Shown here: positions 7,326 to 15,982 of the stretch, piece after piece
Numbering within the stretch: the first letter of the stretch is position 1
Layout: the number at the start of each line of letters is the position of its first letter
Source: Actinomycetospora chiangmaiensis DSM 45062
GTDB taxonomy: Bacteria > Actinomycetota > Actinomycetes > Mycobacteriales > Pseudonocardiaceae
DNA length: 64,000 nt
Reading direction: 5' to 3'
NCBI RefSeq assembly: GCF_000379625.1
Contig: NZ_KB903240.1
Span: 248,195-312,194 of the forward strand
The notes under the pieces: generated by a model
Databases searched by the model: none
The model's input: the letters and a program-made list of their open reading frames with translations, nothing else
What the model was told of the DNA's origin: nothing
Program-made: the position numbers and the translations under genes

Positions 7326-8693
7326 ATGTCGTTCACCCTCGAGCTCACACCGGCGCACCACGAACTGGTGCGGCGCGCGCACACCTTCGCCGAGGAGGTG
7401 ATCCGGCCGGCCGCCCCGAAGTACGACGAGCTGCAGGAGTGCCCCTGGGACATCGTCGACGCGGCCTCGCGGGAGGGTTTCTACAACGCGCTGTTCTACG
7501 CCGACCTGATCGCCGACCCGACCGGGCTCTCCCTGCCGCTGTTCCTGGAGGAGATCTTCTGGGGGTGCGCGGGGATCGGTCTGACGATCGTCCTGCCGGC
7601 CCTCGCCCTCTCCGCGCTCAACCAGGCCGGCACCCCCGAGCAGATCGCCACGTGGGCCCCGGAGATGTTCGGGACCCCCGGCGACATCAAGCTCGCCGCC
7701 CTCGCCGTCAGCGAGCCGCAGGGCGGCAGCGACGTCTCCAACCTGCAGACCAGGGCGGTCAAGGACGGCGACGACTGGGTGCTCGACGGCACCAAGATCT
7801 GGATCGGCAACGGAGGGATCGCCGACGTCACGGTGGTCAACGCCGTCGTCGACCCCGACCTCGGCACCCGGGGCCAGGCCATGTTCCTCGTGCCGAAGGG
7901 CACGCCGGGCATGGACCAGGTGCGGCGCCTCGACAAGCTCGGGCACCGCGCGTCGCACACCGCGGAGCTGTCGTTCACCGACTGCCGCATCCCCGGTGAC
8001 CAGCTCCTCGGCGGCGAGGACAAGCTCAACCACAAGCTGGACAAGGCCCGGCGCGGCGACCACACCCGCTCCGCCGCCCTCGGCGCGTTCGAGCAGACCC
8101 GCCCGATGGTCGCCGCGATGGCGCTCGGCGTCGCGCGGGCGGCGTTCGAGTACGCGTGCGACTACGCCTCGAAGCGCGAGGCCTTCGGGCACCCGATCAT
8201 CGAGAACCAGGGCGTCGCGTTCCCGCTGGCCGACCTCGCCGCGGACATCGACGCCGCGCGCCTGCTCGCCTGGCGTGCCTCCTGGATGGCCGCGAACGGC
8301 GTCCCCTTCCACTGTGGCGAGGGGTCGATGTCGAAGCTCAAGGCCTCCGAGGTCGCGGTCCGCGCCGCCGAGCAGGCCATCCAGACCTGCGGTGGCTGGG
8401 GTTACGTCAGCGACCTGCCGGTGGAGAAGTGGTACCGGGACGCGAAGCTCTACACGATCTTCGAGGGCACGAGCGAGATCCAGCGGATGGTCATCGGCCG
8501 CACGCTCGCCACCGAGGCCTCCCAGACCCCGCAGCACCACCTCCTGCCGGGCGACCACGCCGGGCTCTCGCGGAAGTTCGGGCACGGGTCGCTCGCGCGC
8601 GCCCGGGCCGGGGAGGCCTTCCTCAAGCTCGCCCAGAAGGCGCCCCACCGGCTGCTCGAGCTGGGCGGTCGCCTCGCCTCGCCCGGGCGTTGA
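7326..8693 (+). CDS. Acyl-CoA dehydrogenase
   Basis: A 455-residue flavoprotein of the acyl-CoA dehydrogenase family: an N-terminal helical domain (about 1-120), a middle beta domain with the FAD/substrate segment LAVSEPQGGSDVSN and the KIWIGNGG strand, and a C-terminal four-helix domain with a CGGWGYVSDLPVEKWYRDAK FAD-contact segment and IFEGTSEIQRMVIGR, whose Glu is the position of the catalytic base in many members. It introduces the alpha-beta double bond of a fatty acyl-CoA, passing electrons to ETF. The chain-length preference cannot be told. The ATG at 7326 has an AGGAGG site 9 nt upstream. It is divergent from the SOS-controlled gene and may be weakly affected by the same boxes. Confidence 0.9.
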   Translation: MSFTLELTPAHHELVRRAHTFAEEVIRPAAPKYDELQECPWDIVDAASREGFYNALFYADLIADPTGLSLPLFLEEIFWGCAGIGLTIVLPALALSALNQAGTPEQIATWAPEMFGTPGDIKLAALAVSEPQGGSDVSNLQTRAVKDGDDWVLDGTKIWIGNGGIADVTVVNAVVDPDLGTRGQAMFLVPKGTPGMDQVRRLDKLGHRASHTAELSFTDCRIPGDQLLGGEDKLNHKLDKARRGDHTRSAALGAFEQTRPMVAAMALGVARAAFEYACDYASKREAFGHPIIENQGVAFPLADLAADIDAARLLAWRASWMAANGVPFHCGEGSMSKLKASEVAVRAAEQAIQTCGGWGYVSDLPVEKWYRDAKLYTIFEGTSEIQRMVIGRTLATEASQTPQHHLLPGDHAGLSRKFGHGSLARARAGEAFLKLAQKAPHRLLELGGRLASPGR

Positions 8694-8767
8694 TCACGAC
8701 GTCGGGGGCGGGGACCCTCTAGGGTGCGCTCACACACCCGTCCCCCGGATGCCGTAGCGAGGGCCCG

Positions 8768-10153
8768 ATGACGCAGTCGACGACGCCGCCGTCGGGCGAC
8801 CGCCCCAACGCCCGGTCGGTCCGTCCGGCACCGCGGGCGCAGGAGCCCGCTCCCGGCGTGCTCGACACGGTGTACGCCCTGGCCGCGGCCTCGGCGCGCA
8901 CCGCCGTCGAGCTCACGCTGCGCGGGCCCTCGATCGTGCGGGGGCTCGCGTCGGCCGCCCACACGGTGTCGGTCGAGGTGACCCCGTTGGTCGGCGACGC
9001 GTTGCGGGCACTGCCGCGCGTCGTGACGGTGCTCGAGCAGCTGCTCCCGCTGGCCCAGGACCTGCAGCAGTCGCTGGACCGGCTCGCCTCAGCGGCGCCG
9101 GACATCCACGCGCTCGCGACGGCCGTCCCGGCGCTGCAGCAGCTCGGTGGTGCCGCCGAGGACATCCACGCCCTGCGCGAGGCGATCCCCGCCCTGCAGC
9201 AGCTGGGTGGCGCCGCCGGGGACATCCGCGCGCTCACAGCCGCCGTCCCGGCGCTGCAGCAGCTCGGTGGCGCGGCGGAGGACATCCACGCCCTCACCGC
9301 CGCCGTCCCCGCCCTGCAACAGCTGGGCGGGGCCGCCGAGGACATCCACGCCCTGCGCGAGGCCGTCCCCGCCCTGCAGCAGCTCGGTGGCGCCGCCGCC
9401 GACATCCACCTCCTCACCGGCGCCGTCGACTCGCTCGCCCGCCTCGGCGGGGCGGTCGACGACCTCCGTCGCATCGCCGCAGCCACCGACGACGTCACGA
9501 CGATCGCCGGGGCGGTCGGCACCGTCGAGCAGATCGCCGGCGCCATCCCGACGATCGACCGCATCGCGGAGGCCGTCGGCACCGTCGAGGCCATCGCCGC
9601 GGCCGTGCCGACCGTCGAGCGCCTCGCCGACGCCGTGGGCACCGTCGAGCAGCTCGCCGCGGCCGTGCCCACGCTCGAGCGCCTCGCAGAGGCCACCGGC
9701 ACCCTCGACCAGCTCGCCGCGGCCGTCCCGACGGTGGGGCGGGTCGCCGACGCGGTCCCGACGGTGCGGGCGCTCGCCGACGCGGTGCCCACCGTCGCGC
9801 AGCTCGCCGAGGCGGTGCCGACGATCCGGGCGCTCGCCGAGGCGGTGCCCGAGGTGCGCAAGCTGACGGCCGCGATCGAGCACGTCGAGACGCTCGCCCA
9901 CCACGCCGACACCACGTTCCCCGAGCTGCCGCCGCGCCTGGAGACACTCGACTCGTCGCTCTCGGTCGCGGCGTCGGAGCTCGTCCGCGTCGCTCCCGAC
10001 CTGCGCACGGTCGCGGGCCGCATCGAGGACCTGGACGGTGCGATCAAGGTCCTCGCGGACGCCCTCGCGCCCCTGCAGGGCACCACCGAGCGCCTCGGCC
10101 GCCTCGTCGACCGCCTGCCCGCAGGCCGGCGCCAGAAGGCCGTCGAGGGCTGA
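8768..10153 (+). CDS. Decapeptide-repeat protein of unknown function
   Basis: A 461-residue protein I do not recognise. Residues 1-30 are Pro/Arg-rich and probably disordered. Residues 31-110 look alpha-helical and amphipathic. Residues 111-370 are 26 consecutive decapeptides without a single insertion or deletion, consensus P-T/A-hydrophobic-x-x-L-A-x-A-V; the first eleven alternate as EDIHALxxAV and PALQQLGGAA, later ones as PTVERLADAV-like and GTVEQLAAAV-like units. A Thr or Asp at position 2 could cap a short helix in each unit. Residues 380-461 are again helical with regular Leu spacing. There is no signal peptide or membrane helix. A TAGGGT -10 is at 8720-8725 and a GAGGG site just before the ATG. 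It could be a solenoid scaffold or a surface-active, granule-coating protein; both are guesses. Confidence 0.8.
   Translation: MTQSTTPPSGDRPNARSVRPAPRAQEPAPGVLDTVYALAAASARTAVELTLRGPSIVRGLASAAHTVSVEVTPLVGDALRALPRVVTVLEQLLPLAQDLQQSLDRLASAAPDIHALATAVPALQQLGGAAEDIHALREAIPALQQLGGAAGDIRALTAAVPALQQLGGAAEDIHALTAAVPALQQLGGAAEDIHALREAVPALQQLGGAAADIHLLTGAVDSLARLGGAVDDLRRIAAATDDVTTIAGAVGTVEQIAGAIPTIDRIAEAVGTVEAIAAAVPTVERLADAVGTVEQLAAAVPTLERLAEATGTLDQLAAAVPTVGRVADAVPTVRALADAVPTVAQLAEAVPTIRALAEAVPEVRKLTAAIEHVETLAHHADTTFPELPPRLETLDSSLSVAASELVRVAPDLRTVAGRIEDLDGAIKVLADALAPLQGTTERLGRLVDRLPAGRRQKAVEG
9098..9877 (+). repeat. 26 tandem 30-bp units coding for decapeptides
   Basis: The DNA keeps an exact 30-bp phase for 780 bp. 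From 9098 to about 9397 neighbouring units pair into 60-bp near-identical copies (each containing CAGCAGCTGGGTGG-like DNA), the most recently amplified part. The downstream half is more diverged but still in phase. Confidence 0.9.
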
Positions 10154-10197
10154 ACCGGTCCGGTTCGGGGCGAGAGGCCCCTTCGGTCGGGTAGATC

Positions 10198-10218
10198 GAG
10201 CGAGGGGCCCCCTCGCTC
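10198..10218. terminator. Bidirectional terminator between convergent genes
   Basis: GAGCGAGGGG and CCCCTCGCTC pair perfectly around a single C. The hairpin touches the malic enzyme stop codon and follows the repeat-protein gene, so it can serve both strands. A related partial repeat (GCGAGAGGCCCC) lies about 20 nt to the left. Confidence 0.6.
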
Positions 10219-11884
10219 AGTAGGCCGGGTCCCAGCGGGTGTCGCGGATCGCGGCGCGGAGCTCGTCGTCGGAGGCCTGGGGGGCGACCCCGTCGGCGAC
10301 CGCCTGCCGGGCCACGGCGAGCGCGATGTCGTCCGCGACGTCCCGCACCTCGGCCCACGCGGGCAGCAGCGGGGCGCGGGAGTCCTGCAGGGCGGGTGAG
10401 GCGTCGCCCAACGCGCGGGCGGCGGCGCGCATCATCGCGTCGGTGACCCGTGTGGCCCGCGCCGCGGTCACCGCGAGCCCCACGGCGGGGAAGATGTAGA
10501 CGTTGTTGCACTGGGCGACCGGGACGTCGTCGCCCTCCTGCCGGGCGAGCGGCGGGAAGGGCGAGCCCGTGGCGATGAGCGCCCGTCCGTCGGTCCAGTC
10601 GTCGAGGTCGGCCGGGCGCGCCTCGGCGTTCGCGGTCGGGTTGGACAGCGGGAAGACGACGGGCCGGTCGACCTTCGCCGCCATCGTGCGGACGATGTCC
10701 TCGGTGAACGCGCCCTGGGCGGTGGACAGGCCCAGGAGCACCCCGACGGTCACGTGCTCGACGACGTCCGCGAGTCCGGGCAGGCCCCCCTGTCCCTCCT
10801 CCCGGCTGAGGCCCCAGTCCGCGACGTCGGCCGGGTCGTGGGCGAAGGCCCGCTGGTCGTCGGAGAGGTCGTCCCGGTCCGTCGTCAGGAGGCCGCGGAC
10901 GTCGACCACCCAGCAGCGGGCGCGCGCGTCCGCCTCGGACAGCCCCTCGTCCACCATCTCCTGGCGGACCATCTCCATGACCCCGATGCCGGCCGACCCG
11001 GCACCGAGCATCACGACCTGCTGCTCGGCGAGCCGGGTCCCGGCGACCTCCGACGCCCCCTGCAGCGCCCCGAGCGCCACCGCCGCGGTGCCCTGGATGT
11101 CGTCGTTGAAGGTGAGCAGCCGGTCGCGGTAGCGGGCGAGGACGGGGGCGGCGTGCGGCGTCGCGAAGTCCTCCCACTGCAGCAGCACGTCCGGGAGTTC
11201 GGCCTCGACAGCGGCGACGAAGTCCTCGACGAAGGCGAAGTACTCCTCGTCGTCGATCCGGCGGTGCCGCCAGCCGAGGTAGAAGGGATCGTCGAGGAGG
11301 TCGGCGTTGTCGGTACCGACGTCGAGCAGGATCGGCAGGGTCCGCGCCGGGTCGATGCCCCCGATGAGGGTGTAGAGCGACAGCTTGCCGACCGGGATGC
11401 CCATCCCGCCGACGCCCTGGTCGCCGATGCCCAGGATGCGCTGGCCGTCGGTCACGACGATGACGTCGACCTCGGCGTGGGGCCGGTTGCGCAGCATCGC
11501 GCGCAGGTCGCCGCGGTCCGGCCACGCGAGGTAGAGCCCGCGGGGGCGGCGCCAGAGCTCGGAGAACCGCTTGCAGCCCTCGGCGACGGTGGGCGTGTAG
11601 ACGAGCGGGAGCGCGGTGGGGACGTCGGCGGCGAGCACGGAGTAGAAGAGGTGCTCGTTGCGGTCCTGCAGGGAGCGCAGGTAGACGTAGCGCTGGAGGT
11701 CCGTCGCCTGCCGGTCGACCTCGCCCCAGCAGCGTCGCACCTGGTCCTCGAGCGTGGTCACGGCGTACGGGAGCAACCCGAGCAGCCCGTGCTCGACGCG
11801 TTCCTCGGCCGTGAACGCGGTCCCCTTCGTGCGCATCGGGTCGTCGAGGATGACGCCCTCGTCACCCGTCCCGGTCGCCCCCAT
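10217..11884 (-). CDS. NAD-type malic enzyme
   Basis: A 555-residue malic enzyme of the long class: the YTPTVAEGC segment with the catalytic Tyr, the signature GIGDQGVGGMGIPVGKL, the metal-binding FNDDIQGTAAV stretch and a Rossmann segment VVMLGAGSAGIGVME, with a later SNPTANAEA motif. It oxidatively decarboxylates malate to pyruvate and links the TCA cycle with pyruvate pools. NAD versus NADP preference is inferred from the overall similarity to the long bacterial/eukaryotic class. The frame opens at a GTG at 11902, but that GTG lies in the ribosome-binding sequence; GAGGGAGGAG stands 6 nt before the ATG at 11884, which I take as the start. Confidence 0.93.
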   Translation of the reverse strand: MGATGTGDEGVILDDPMRTKGTAFTAEERVEHGLLGLLPYAVTTLEDQVRRCWGEVDRQATDLQRYVYLRSLQDRNEHLFYSVLAADVPTALPLVYTPTVAEGCKRFSELWRRPRGLYLAWPDRGDLRAMLRNRPHAEVDVIVVTDGQRILGIGDQGVGGMGIPVGKLSLYTLIGGIDPARTLPILLDVGTDNADLLDDPFYLGWRHRRIDDEEYFAFVEDFVAAVEAELPDVLLQWEDFATPHAAPVLARYRDRLLTFNDDIQGTAAVALGALQGASEVAGTRLAEQQVVMLGAGSAGIGVMEMVRQEMVDEGLSEADARARCWVVDVRGLLTTDRDDLSDDQRAFAHDPADVADWGLSREEGQGGLPGLADVVEHVTVGVLLGLSTAQGAFTEDIVRTMAAKVDRPVVFPLSNPTANAEARPADLDDWTDGRALIATGSPFPPLARQEGDDVPVAQCNNVYIFPAVGLAVTAARATRVTDAMMRAAARALGDASPALQDSRAPLLPAWAEVRDVADDIALAVARQAVADGVAPQASDDELRAAIRDTRWDPAY

Positions 11885-12095
11885 GGCGTGCTCCTCCCTC
11901 ACGGTCGTCGTTGATCAGCGTCCTCCCTCGAACGCCCTACCCACCGGTATCGACCGGGGGTTCTGAGGAGATGCTGAGCCTGGGGCGATCACCGGTGTCC
12001 CTTTGGTGTCGTTATCGTGCTGTTCACCTGATCGTCGTGATCATGGCGGGGCCCGTTCGGTCGGAGCGGTCCCGGGGTGGGACGGAGGCCTCACG

Positions 12096-12977
12096 ATGAC
12101 GCACCCCGCGGGGCCGGTCCCGGCCGACCGGACCGACCTGGCCGAGGCCGTCCGGATGCTGGTGCGCACCGTGCTGCCGGTCGGGGTCCTGCTCGGGCTC
12201 GCGCTCGCCGTCTACGGCGGCACGGGGCACGACCTCACGATCGTGCTGCAGGACCGCTTCCCCGAGGACTCCGAGTACTCCGGGCTCGTCACGATCGCGT
12301 TCTCGAGCGCCCTCATGGTCTGCGCCGGCATCGCGCTCGGGTCCCTCGTGGTGTCCCGCGCGTGGTCCCGCACCACCGGGGAGGCGACCGCGACCTCGCC
12401 CGCCCTGACCGCCGGGCTCGCCGTCGCCGTCCTCGGCATCTTCCTCGGCTTCGACGACATGATGATGGTCCACGACGCCGTGCTCCCGGGCGCCGGGATC
12501 CCGGAGGACGCCGCGCTCGGCGTCTACGCGCTCGTCGGCCTCGCCCTCGTCGCCCGGGCGTTCCGGCCGCTGCTCGCCGAGCGGCTCGGCCTGACCTTCC
12601 TCGCCGGCCTCGCCCTGCTCGGCGGCTCCCTCGCCGGCGACGTGCTGGAGTCGTTGTTCGAGGCGGACCACCCCGGCGTCGCGACCGTTCTCGGGCACGC
12701 CGAGGACGTCGTGAAGTTCCTGGCCTACGCGGCGATGTGCCACCTCTGCGTCCTGCTCGCGCACCGCGTCATGGCGCGCACCCTCGCCGCGGCCACCGAG
12801 AAGGCCGCCCGCGAGGCGGTCGAGCGGGCCGGGGTCCCGACGACGGGTGCCCCCGCGACGGCGTCGGGCCGCGTGCCGCTGCGGGTCACCGCCGGGCGCC
12901 ACGCCGCGCCCACGGGGTCGACGCCGACCATGGCGGGGTCCGACGCCGACCTCACCCGGCCCATCCCCCGACCGTGA
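12096..12977 (+). CDS. Multi-spanning membrane protein of unknown function
   Basis: A 293-residue protein with about six hydrophobic segments: near 25-45 (VLPVGVLLGLALAVY), 60-85, 105-125 (LTAGLAVAVLGIFLGFDDMMM), 140-160, 165-185 and 205-225. A short acidic FDDMMMVHD stretch sits at the end of the third segment. The cytoplasmic tail is rich in Pro, Thr and Arg. A GGAGG ribosome-binding site precedes the ATG at 12096 by 7 nt. The 211 nt upstream, shared with the divergent malic enzyme gene, must hold both promoters; I see no clear hexamers there. No family recognised. Confidence 0.7.
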   Translation: MTHPAGPVPADRTDLAEAVRMLVRTVLPVGVLLGLALAVYGGTGHDLTIVLQDRFPEDSEYSGLVTIAFSSALMVCAGIALGSLVVSRAWSRTTGEATATSPALTAGLAVAVLGIFLGFDDMMMVHDAVLPGAGIPEDAALGVYALVGLALVARAFRPLLAERLGLTFLAGLALLGGSLAGDVLESLFEADHPGVATVLGHAEDVVKFLAYAAMCHLCVLLAHRVMARTLAAATEKAAREAVERAGVPTTGAPATASGRVPLRVTAGRHAAPTGSTPTMAGSDADLTRPIPRP

Positions 12978-12987
12978 GGCCGACGGG

Positions 12988-14256
12988 TCAGCCGTGCACC
13001 GCGCGGTCGACCGCCGCGGCGGCGTCGAGGAGCGCGACCTCGGTCTGACTGCCGTCGCCGAGGTCCTTGAGCTGGATGGTGCCGGCCTCCAGGTCACGGT
13101 CGCCGAGCACGAGGGCGTAGCGCGCCCCCGACCGGTCCGCCGCCTTCATCGCGCCCTTCAGCCCGCGGCCGCCGTAGGCGAGGTCGGACCGGATCCCGGC
13201 CCGACGGAGCTGCCCGATCAGCCCGACGAGGTGGTCGCGTGCCGCCTCGCCGAGCGGCACGCCGAACACCTCGACCCGGCGCGCCGGCGCGACCTCCAGG
13301 CCCTCGGCCCGGCACGCCAGCAGGGTGCGGTCCACGCCGATCCCGAACCCGACCCCGGACAGCGCCTGCCCACCGAGCTCGGCCATCAGCCCGTCGTAGC
13401 GGCCGCCGCCCCCGATCCCGGACTGCGACCCGAGCCCGTCGTGGACGAACTCGAACGTCGTCTTCGTGTAGTAGTCCAGCCCGCGGACCATGCGCGGGTT
13501 CTCGGTGTAGGCCACGCCGAGCTCGTCGAGGTACTGCTTGACCTTCGCGTGGTGGGCCGCCGCCGCGTCCGAGAGGTGGTCGACCATGAGCGGTGCGTCC
13601 GCGAGCTGCTCGCGGACCTCCGGGCGCTTGTCGTCGAGCACCCGCAGCGGGTTGATCCTGGCCCGCTCGCGCGTGGCCTCGTCGAGATCGCACTTCTCCA
13701 GGAACGCCTGCAGCTCGGCGCGGTAGGCGGGCCGGGTCTCGGCGTCGCCCAGCGAGGTGAGCTCCAGGCGGTACCCGGTCAGGCCCAGGGCGCGGAACCC
13801 GGCGTCGGCGACGGCGAGCACCTCCGCGTCGAGCGCGGGGTCGTCCACCCCGATGGCCTCGACGCCGACCTGCTGGAGCTGCCGGTACCGCCCGGCCTGC
13901 GGGCGCTCGTAGCGGAAGAACGGCCCGGCGTAGCGCAGTTTCACCGGCAGCGTGCCGCGGTCCATGCCGTGCTCGATGACGCTGCGGACGACGCCCGCGG
14001 TGCCCTCGGGGCGCAGCGTGACGCTGCGCCCGCCACGGTCGGCGAAGGTGTACATCTCCTTCGAGACGACGTCGGTGGACTCGCCGACCCCGCGGGCGTA
14101 GAGCGCGGTGTCCTCGAAGACGGGCAGCTCGAGGTGGGCGTACCCGGCGCGGTCGGCCTCGCGGACGAGGGTGTCGCGGACGGCGACGAAGTCGGGCCCG
14201 ACGTACTCGGGGATGCCCTTGGGCGCGGCGAAGCCGCCGGGCGGGATCTCGGCCAA
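12988..14256 (-). CDS. hisS: Histidyl-tRNA synthetase
   Basis: A 422-residue class II synthetase. Motif 1 is around [15 protein letters not shown], motif 2 is [16 protein letters not shown], the two histidine-specific motifs are [11 protein letters not shown] and GGGGRYDGL, and a C-terminal anticodon domain follows (about 325-422). It charges tRNA-His. The start is a TTG at 14256, where family homology begins, with an AGAGAGA purine run upstream. It lies 13 nt after the hydrolase stop, in the same order as Rv2581c-Rv2580c of M. tuberculosis, so they form an operon. Confidence 0.96.
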   Translation of the reverse strand: MAEIPPGGFAAPKGIPEYVGPDFVAVRDTLVREADRAGYAHLELPVFEDTALYARGVGESTDVVSKEMYTFADRGGRSVTLRPEGTAGVVRSVIEHGMDRGTLPVKLRYAGPFFRYERPQAGRYRQLQQVGVEAIGVDDPALDAEVLAVADAGFRALGLTGYRLELTSLGDAETRPAYRAELQAFLEKCDLDEATRERARINPLRVLDDKRPEVREQLADAPLMVDHLSDAAAAHHAKVKQYLDELGVAYTENPRMVRGLDYYTKTTFEFVHDGLGSQSGIGGGGRYDGLMAELGGQALSGVGFGIGVDRTLLACRAEGLEVAPARRVEVFGVPLGEAARDHLVGLIGQLRRAGIRSDLAYGGRGLKGAMKAADRSGARYALVLGDRDLEAGTIQLKDLGDGSQTEVALLDAAAAVDRAVHG

Positions 14257-14269
14257 TTCGGTGTTCTCT

Positions 14270-14962
14270 CTAGAGGTTCCGGCCGGGCGCGTGCTGCGGC
14301 CCCTGCAGGAACGGGTTGGTGTGCCGCTCGTCGCCGATCGTGGTCGGCTGCCCGTGGCCGGGCAGCACCGCCGTCTCGTCGGGCAGCGTCAGGAGCTTGG
14401 TCCGCAGGCTCGTCATCATCTCCTCGAGCGACCCGCCGGGGAGGTCGGTGCGCCCGATGCTGCCCTGGAACAGCGTGTCCCCGGCCAGCACGAACGGCGC
14501 GCCGTCCTCGGTGGCGCTGCGGAAGACCACCGAGCCGCGGGTGTGGCCGGGCGTGTGGTCGACGGTGAGGCTGATGCCCGCGAGCTCCAGGGTGGCCCCG
14601 TCGGCGAGCGTCTCGACGCGCCGCGGCTCCCGGAACTCCAGGCCCGGGTACATCGCGGCCAGCTGGGCGCCCATCGGGCCGACCCCCGACAACGGGTCGG
14701 CGAGCATCGACCGGTCCTCGGGATGGATCCACGCCGGGATGTCGTCCCCGTCGCACACCGGGGTCACCGACCACATGTGGTCGAGGTGCCCGTGGGTGAG
14801 CAGCACCGCGACCGGGCTCAGCCGCCGCTCCGCGAGCACCCTGCGCAGGGGCTCCTCGGCGTCCTGCCCCGGGTCGACGACCACGCACGGACCGCCCTCG
14901 TCGGGCGCGATCACGAAGCAGTTGGTCTGGAAACTCCCGGCCGGGAACCCGGCGACCAGCAC
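14270..14962 (-). CDS. Metallo-beta-lactamase-fold hydrolase, glyoxalase II-like
   Basis: A 230-residue MBL-fold protein with the zinc motif THGHLDH (about 56-62), further ligands in DHTPGHTRG and AGDTLF, and the terminal PGHGQPT. It resembles the actinobacterial Rv2581c group, annotated as hydroxyacylglutathione hydrolase-like; since actinobacteria use mycothiol, the physiological thioester is open. Start GTG at 14962 with GAGGAGGG about 10 nt upstream. First gene of a two-gene operon with hisS. Confidence 0.9.
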   Translation of the reverse strand: MLVAGFPAGSFQTNCFVIAPDEGGPCVVVDPGQDAEEPLRRVLAERRLSPVAVLLTHGHLDHMWSVTPVCDGDDIPAWIHPEDRSMLADPLSGVGPMGAQLAAMYPGLEFREPRRVETLADGATLELAGISLTVDHTPGHTRGSVVFRSATEDGAPFVLAGDTLFQGSIGRTDLPGGSLEEMMTSLRTKLLTLPDETAVLPGHGQPTTIGDERHTNPFLQGPQHAPGRNL

Positions 14963-15056
14963 GTCGGTCCACCCTCCTCGAGACGACTGGCGTCCAGCCT
15001 AGTCGGCACCGCCCGGTGTCCCCTGACCTGCCCGAACTCACCGGGGCCTGACTTCC

Positions 15057-15062
15057 TAGGAT
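15057..15062 (+). promoter_or_regulatory. -10 element of the cyclophilin gene (leaderless)
   Basis: TAGGAT ends 6 nt before the GTG at 15069, so the transcript probably begins at the start codon. No Shine-Dalgarno sequence is present. Confidence 0.55.
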
Positions 15063-15068
15063 GCGGCC

Positions 15069-15869
15069 GTGCCGACCAACGAGCAGCGCCGCAAGGCCGC
15101 CAAGCGCAAGCTGGAGCGACAGATCGAGCGCCGGGCCGAGCGGGCGCGGCGGCGCCGGCAGCGGTTGGCGATCATCGCCGTCGGCGCCGTCGTCGCCGTG
15201 CTGGCCGCCGGCATCGCGATCTACATTGCCACCCGTCCCTCGGACACCGTGGCGTCCCCGGCGGCGGCCGCGTCGGGGGCCTGCACCTACACCCCCGACG
15301 GCCAGGCCTCCCGGCCCGTGCAGACGCCGGACCCGAACCCGGCGCGCACCGGGGTCGTCGGGCTCACCCTGCAGACCTCGCAGGGTGCGATCCCGCTGAC
15401 CCTCGACCGCGCCCAGGCGCCCTGCGCGGTCAACGCCGTGACCTCGCTCGCGCAGCAGGGCTTCTACAACGACACGCCGTGCCACCGCCTCACCACCGGC
15501 GAGGGCCTCAAGGTGCTGCAGTGCGGTGACCCGAGCGGCACCGGCTCGGGCGGCCCGGGCTTCCGCTACGCCGAGGAGCCGCCGGCCAACCTCGCGCCGT
15601 CCCCGCTCGGCCAGGGCGCCGCGAACTACGCCCGCGGCCTCGTCGCCATGGCCAAGACCTCGCAGCCCGACACCACGGGCAGCCAGTTCTTCCTCGTCTA
15701 CGCCGACTCGGCGCTGCCGCCGCAGTACACCGTCGTCGGCCGGATCGCCCCCGAGGGCCTCGCCGTCCTGGACAAGGTCGCCGCGGGCGGGACCGACAAC
15801 TCGAACGGTGACGGCGACGGCAAGCCGCGTACCGCCGTGCAGATCCAGCAGGCCCAGGTCCAGCCCTGA
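15069..15869 (+). CDS. Membrane-anchored cyclophilin-type peptidyl-prolyl isomerase
   Basis: A 266-residue protein. The first 33 residues are strongly basic (an RRxxKRKLERQ-like run), then one transmembrane segment (about 34-54, LAIIAVGAVVAVLAAGIAIY), an extracytoplasmic linker and a cyclophilin domain (about 92-262) with GVVGLTLQTSQGAIPLTL, FYNDTPCHRL, GLVAMAKTSQPDTTGSQFFL and YTVVGRI. It catalyses cis-trans isomerisation of prolyl bonds outside the membrane. The domain carries several extra Cys, including those in APCAVNAV and LQCGD. The order hisS, hydrolase, cyclophilin equals Rv2580c-Rv2582 (ppiB) in M. tuberculosis. Confidence 0.92.
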   Translation: MPTNEQRRKAAKRKLERQIERRAERARRRRQRLAIIAVGAVVAVLAAGIAIYIATRPSDTVASPAAAASGACTYTPDGQASRPVQTPDPNPARTGVVGLTLQTSQGAIPLTLDRAQAPCAVNAVTSLAQQGFYNDTPCHRLTTGEGLKVLQCGDPSGTGSGGPGFRYAEEPPANLAPSPLGQGAANYARGLVAMAKTSQPDTTGSQFFLVYADSALPPQYTVVGRIAPEGLAVLDKVAAGGTDNSNGDGDGKPRTAVQIQQAQVQP

Positions 15870-15938
15870 CGGCGGGTCCCCGCCGCCGAGGGTGACGTCA
15901 GGCAGTCTCCGGACGCCCCGGTACCTGCCCGACGGACA

Positions 15939-15977
15939 CCTCGCGACGGCGGATCGGCACGACCCGCCGTCGCGAGG
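15939..15977. terminator. 14-bp perfect hairpin between convergent genes
   Basis: CCTCGCGACGGCGG (15939-15952) and CCGCCGTCGCGAGG (15964-15977) are perfect complements with an 11-nt loop, 5 nt from the gltD stop. There is also a small GGCGGG-TC-CCCGCC hairpin right after the cyclophilin stop. Together they probably stop transcription from both sides. Confidence 0.65.
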
Positions 15978-15982
15978 GCGGC

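Noticed and set aside
7223-7453. Extending the radical SAM gene upstream to the first start of its open frame
   Set aside because: That stretch covers both LexA boxes and the divergent promoter and start, and family homology begins at the ATG at 7213.
9098-9877. Pentapeptide-repeat (right-handed beta-helix) protein, or a CRISPR-like array
   Set aside because: The A(D/N)LXX five-residue pattern is not met; the period is ten. The DNA repeats are coding, contiguous and without unique spacers.
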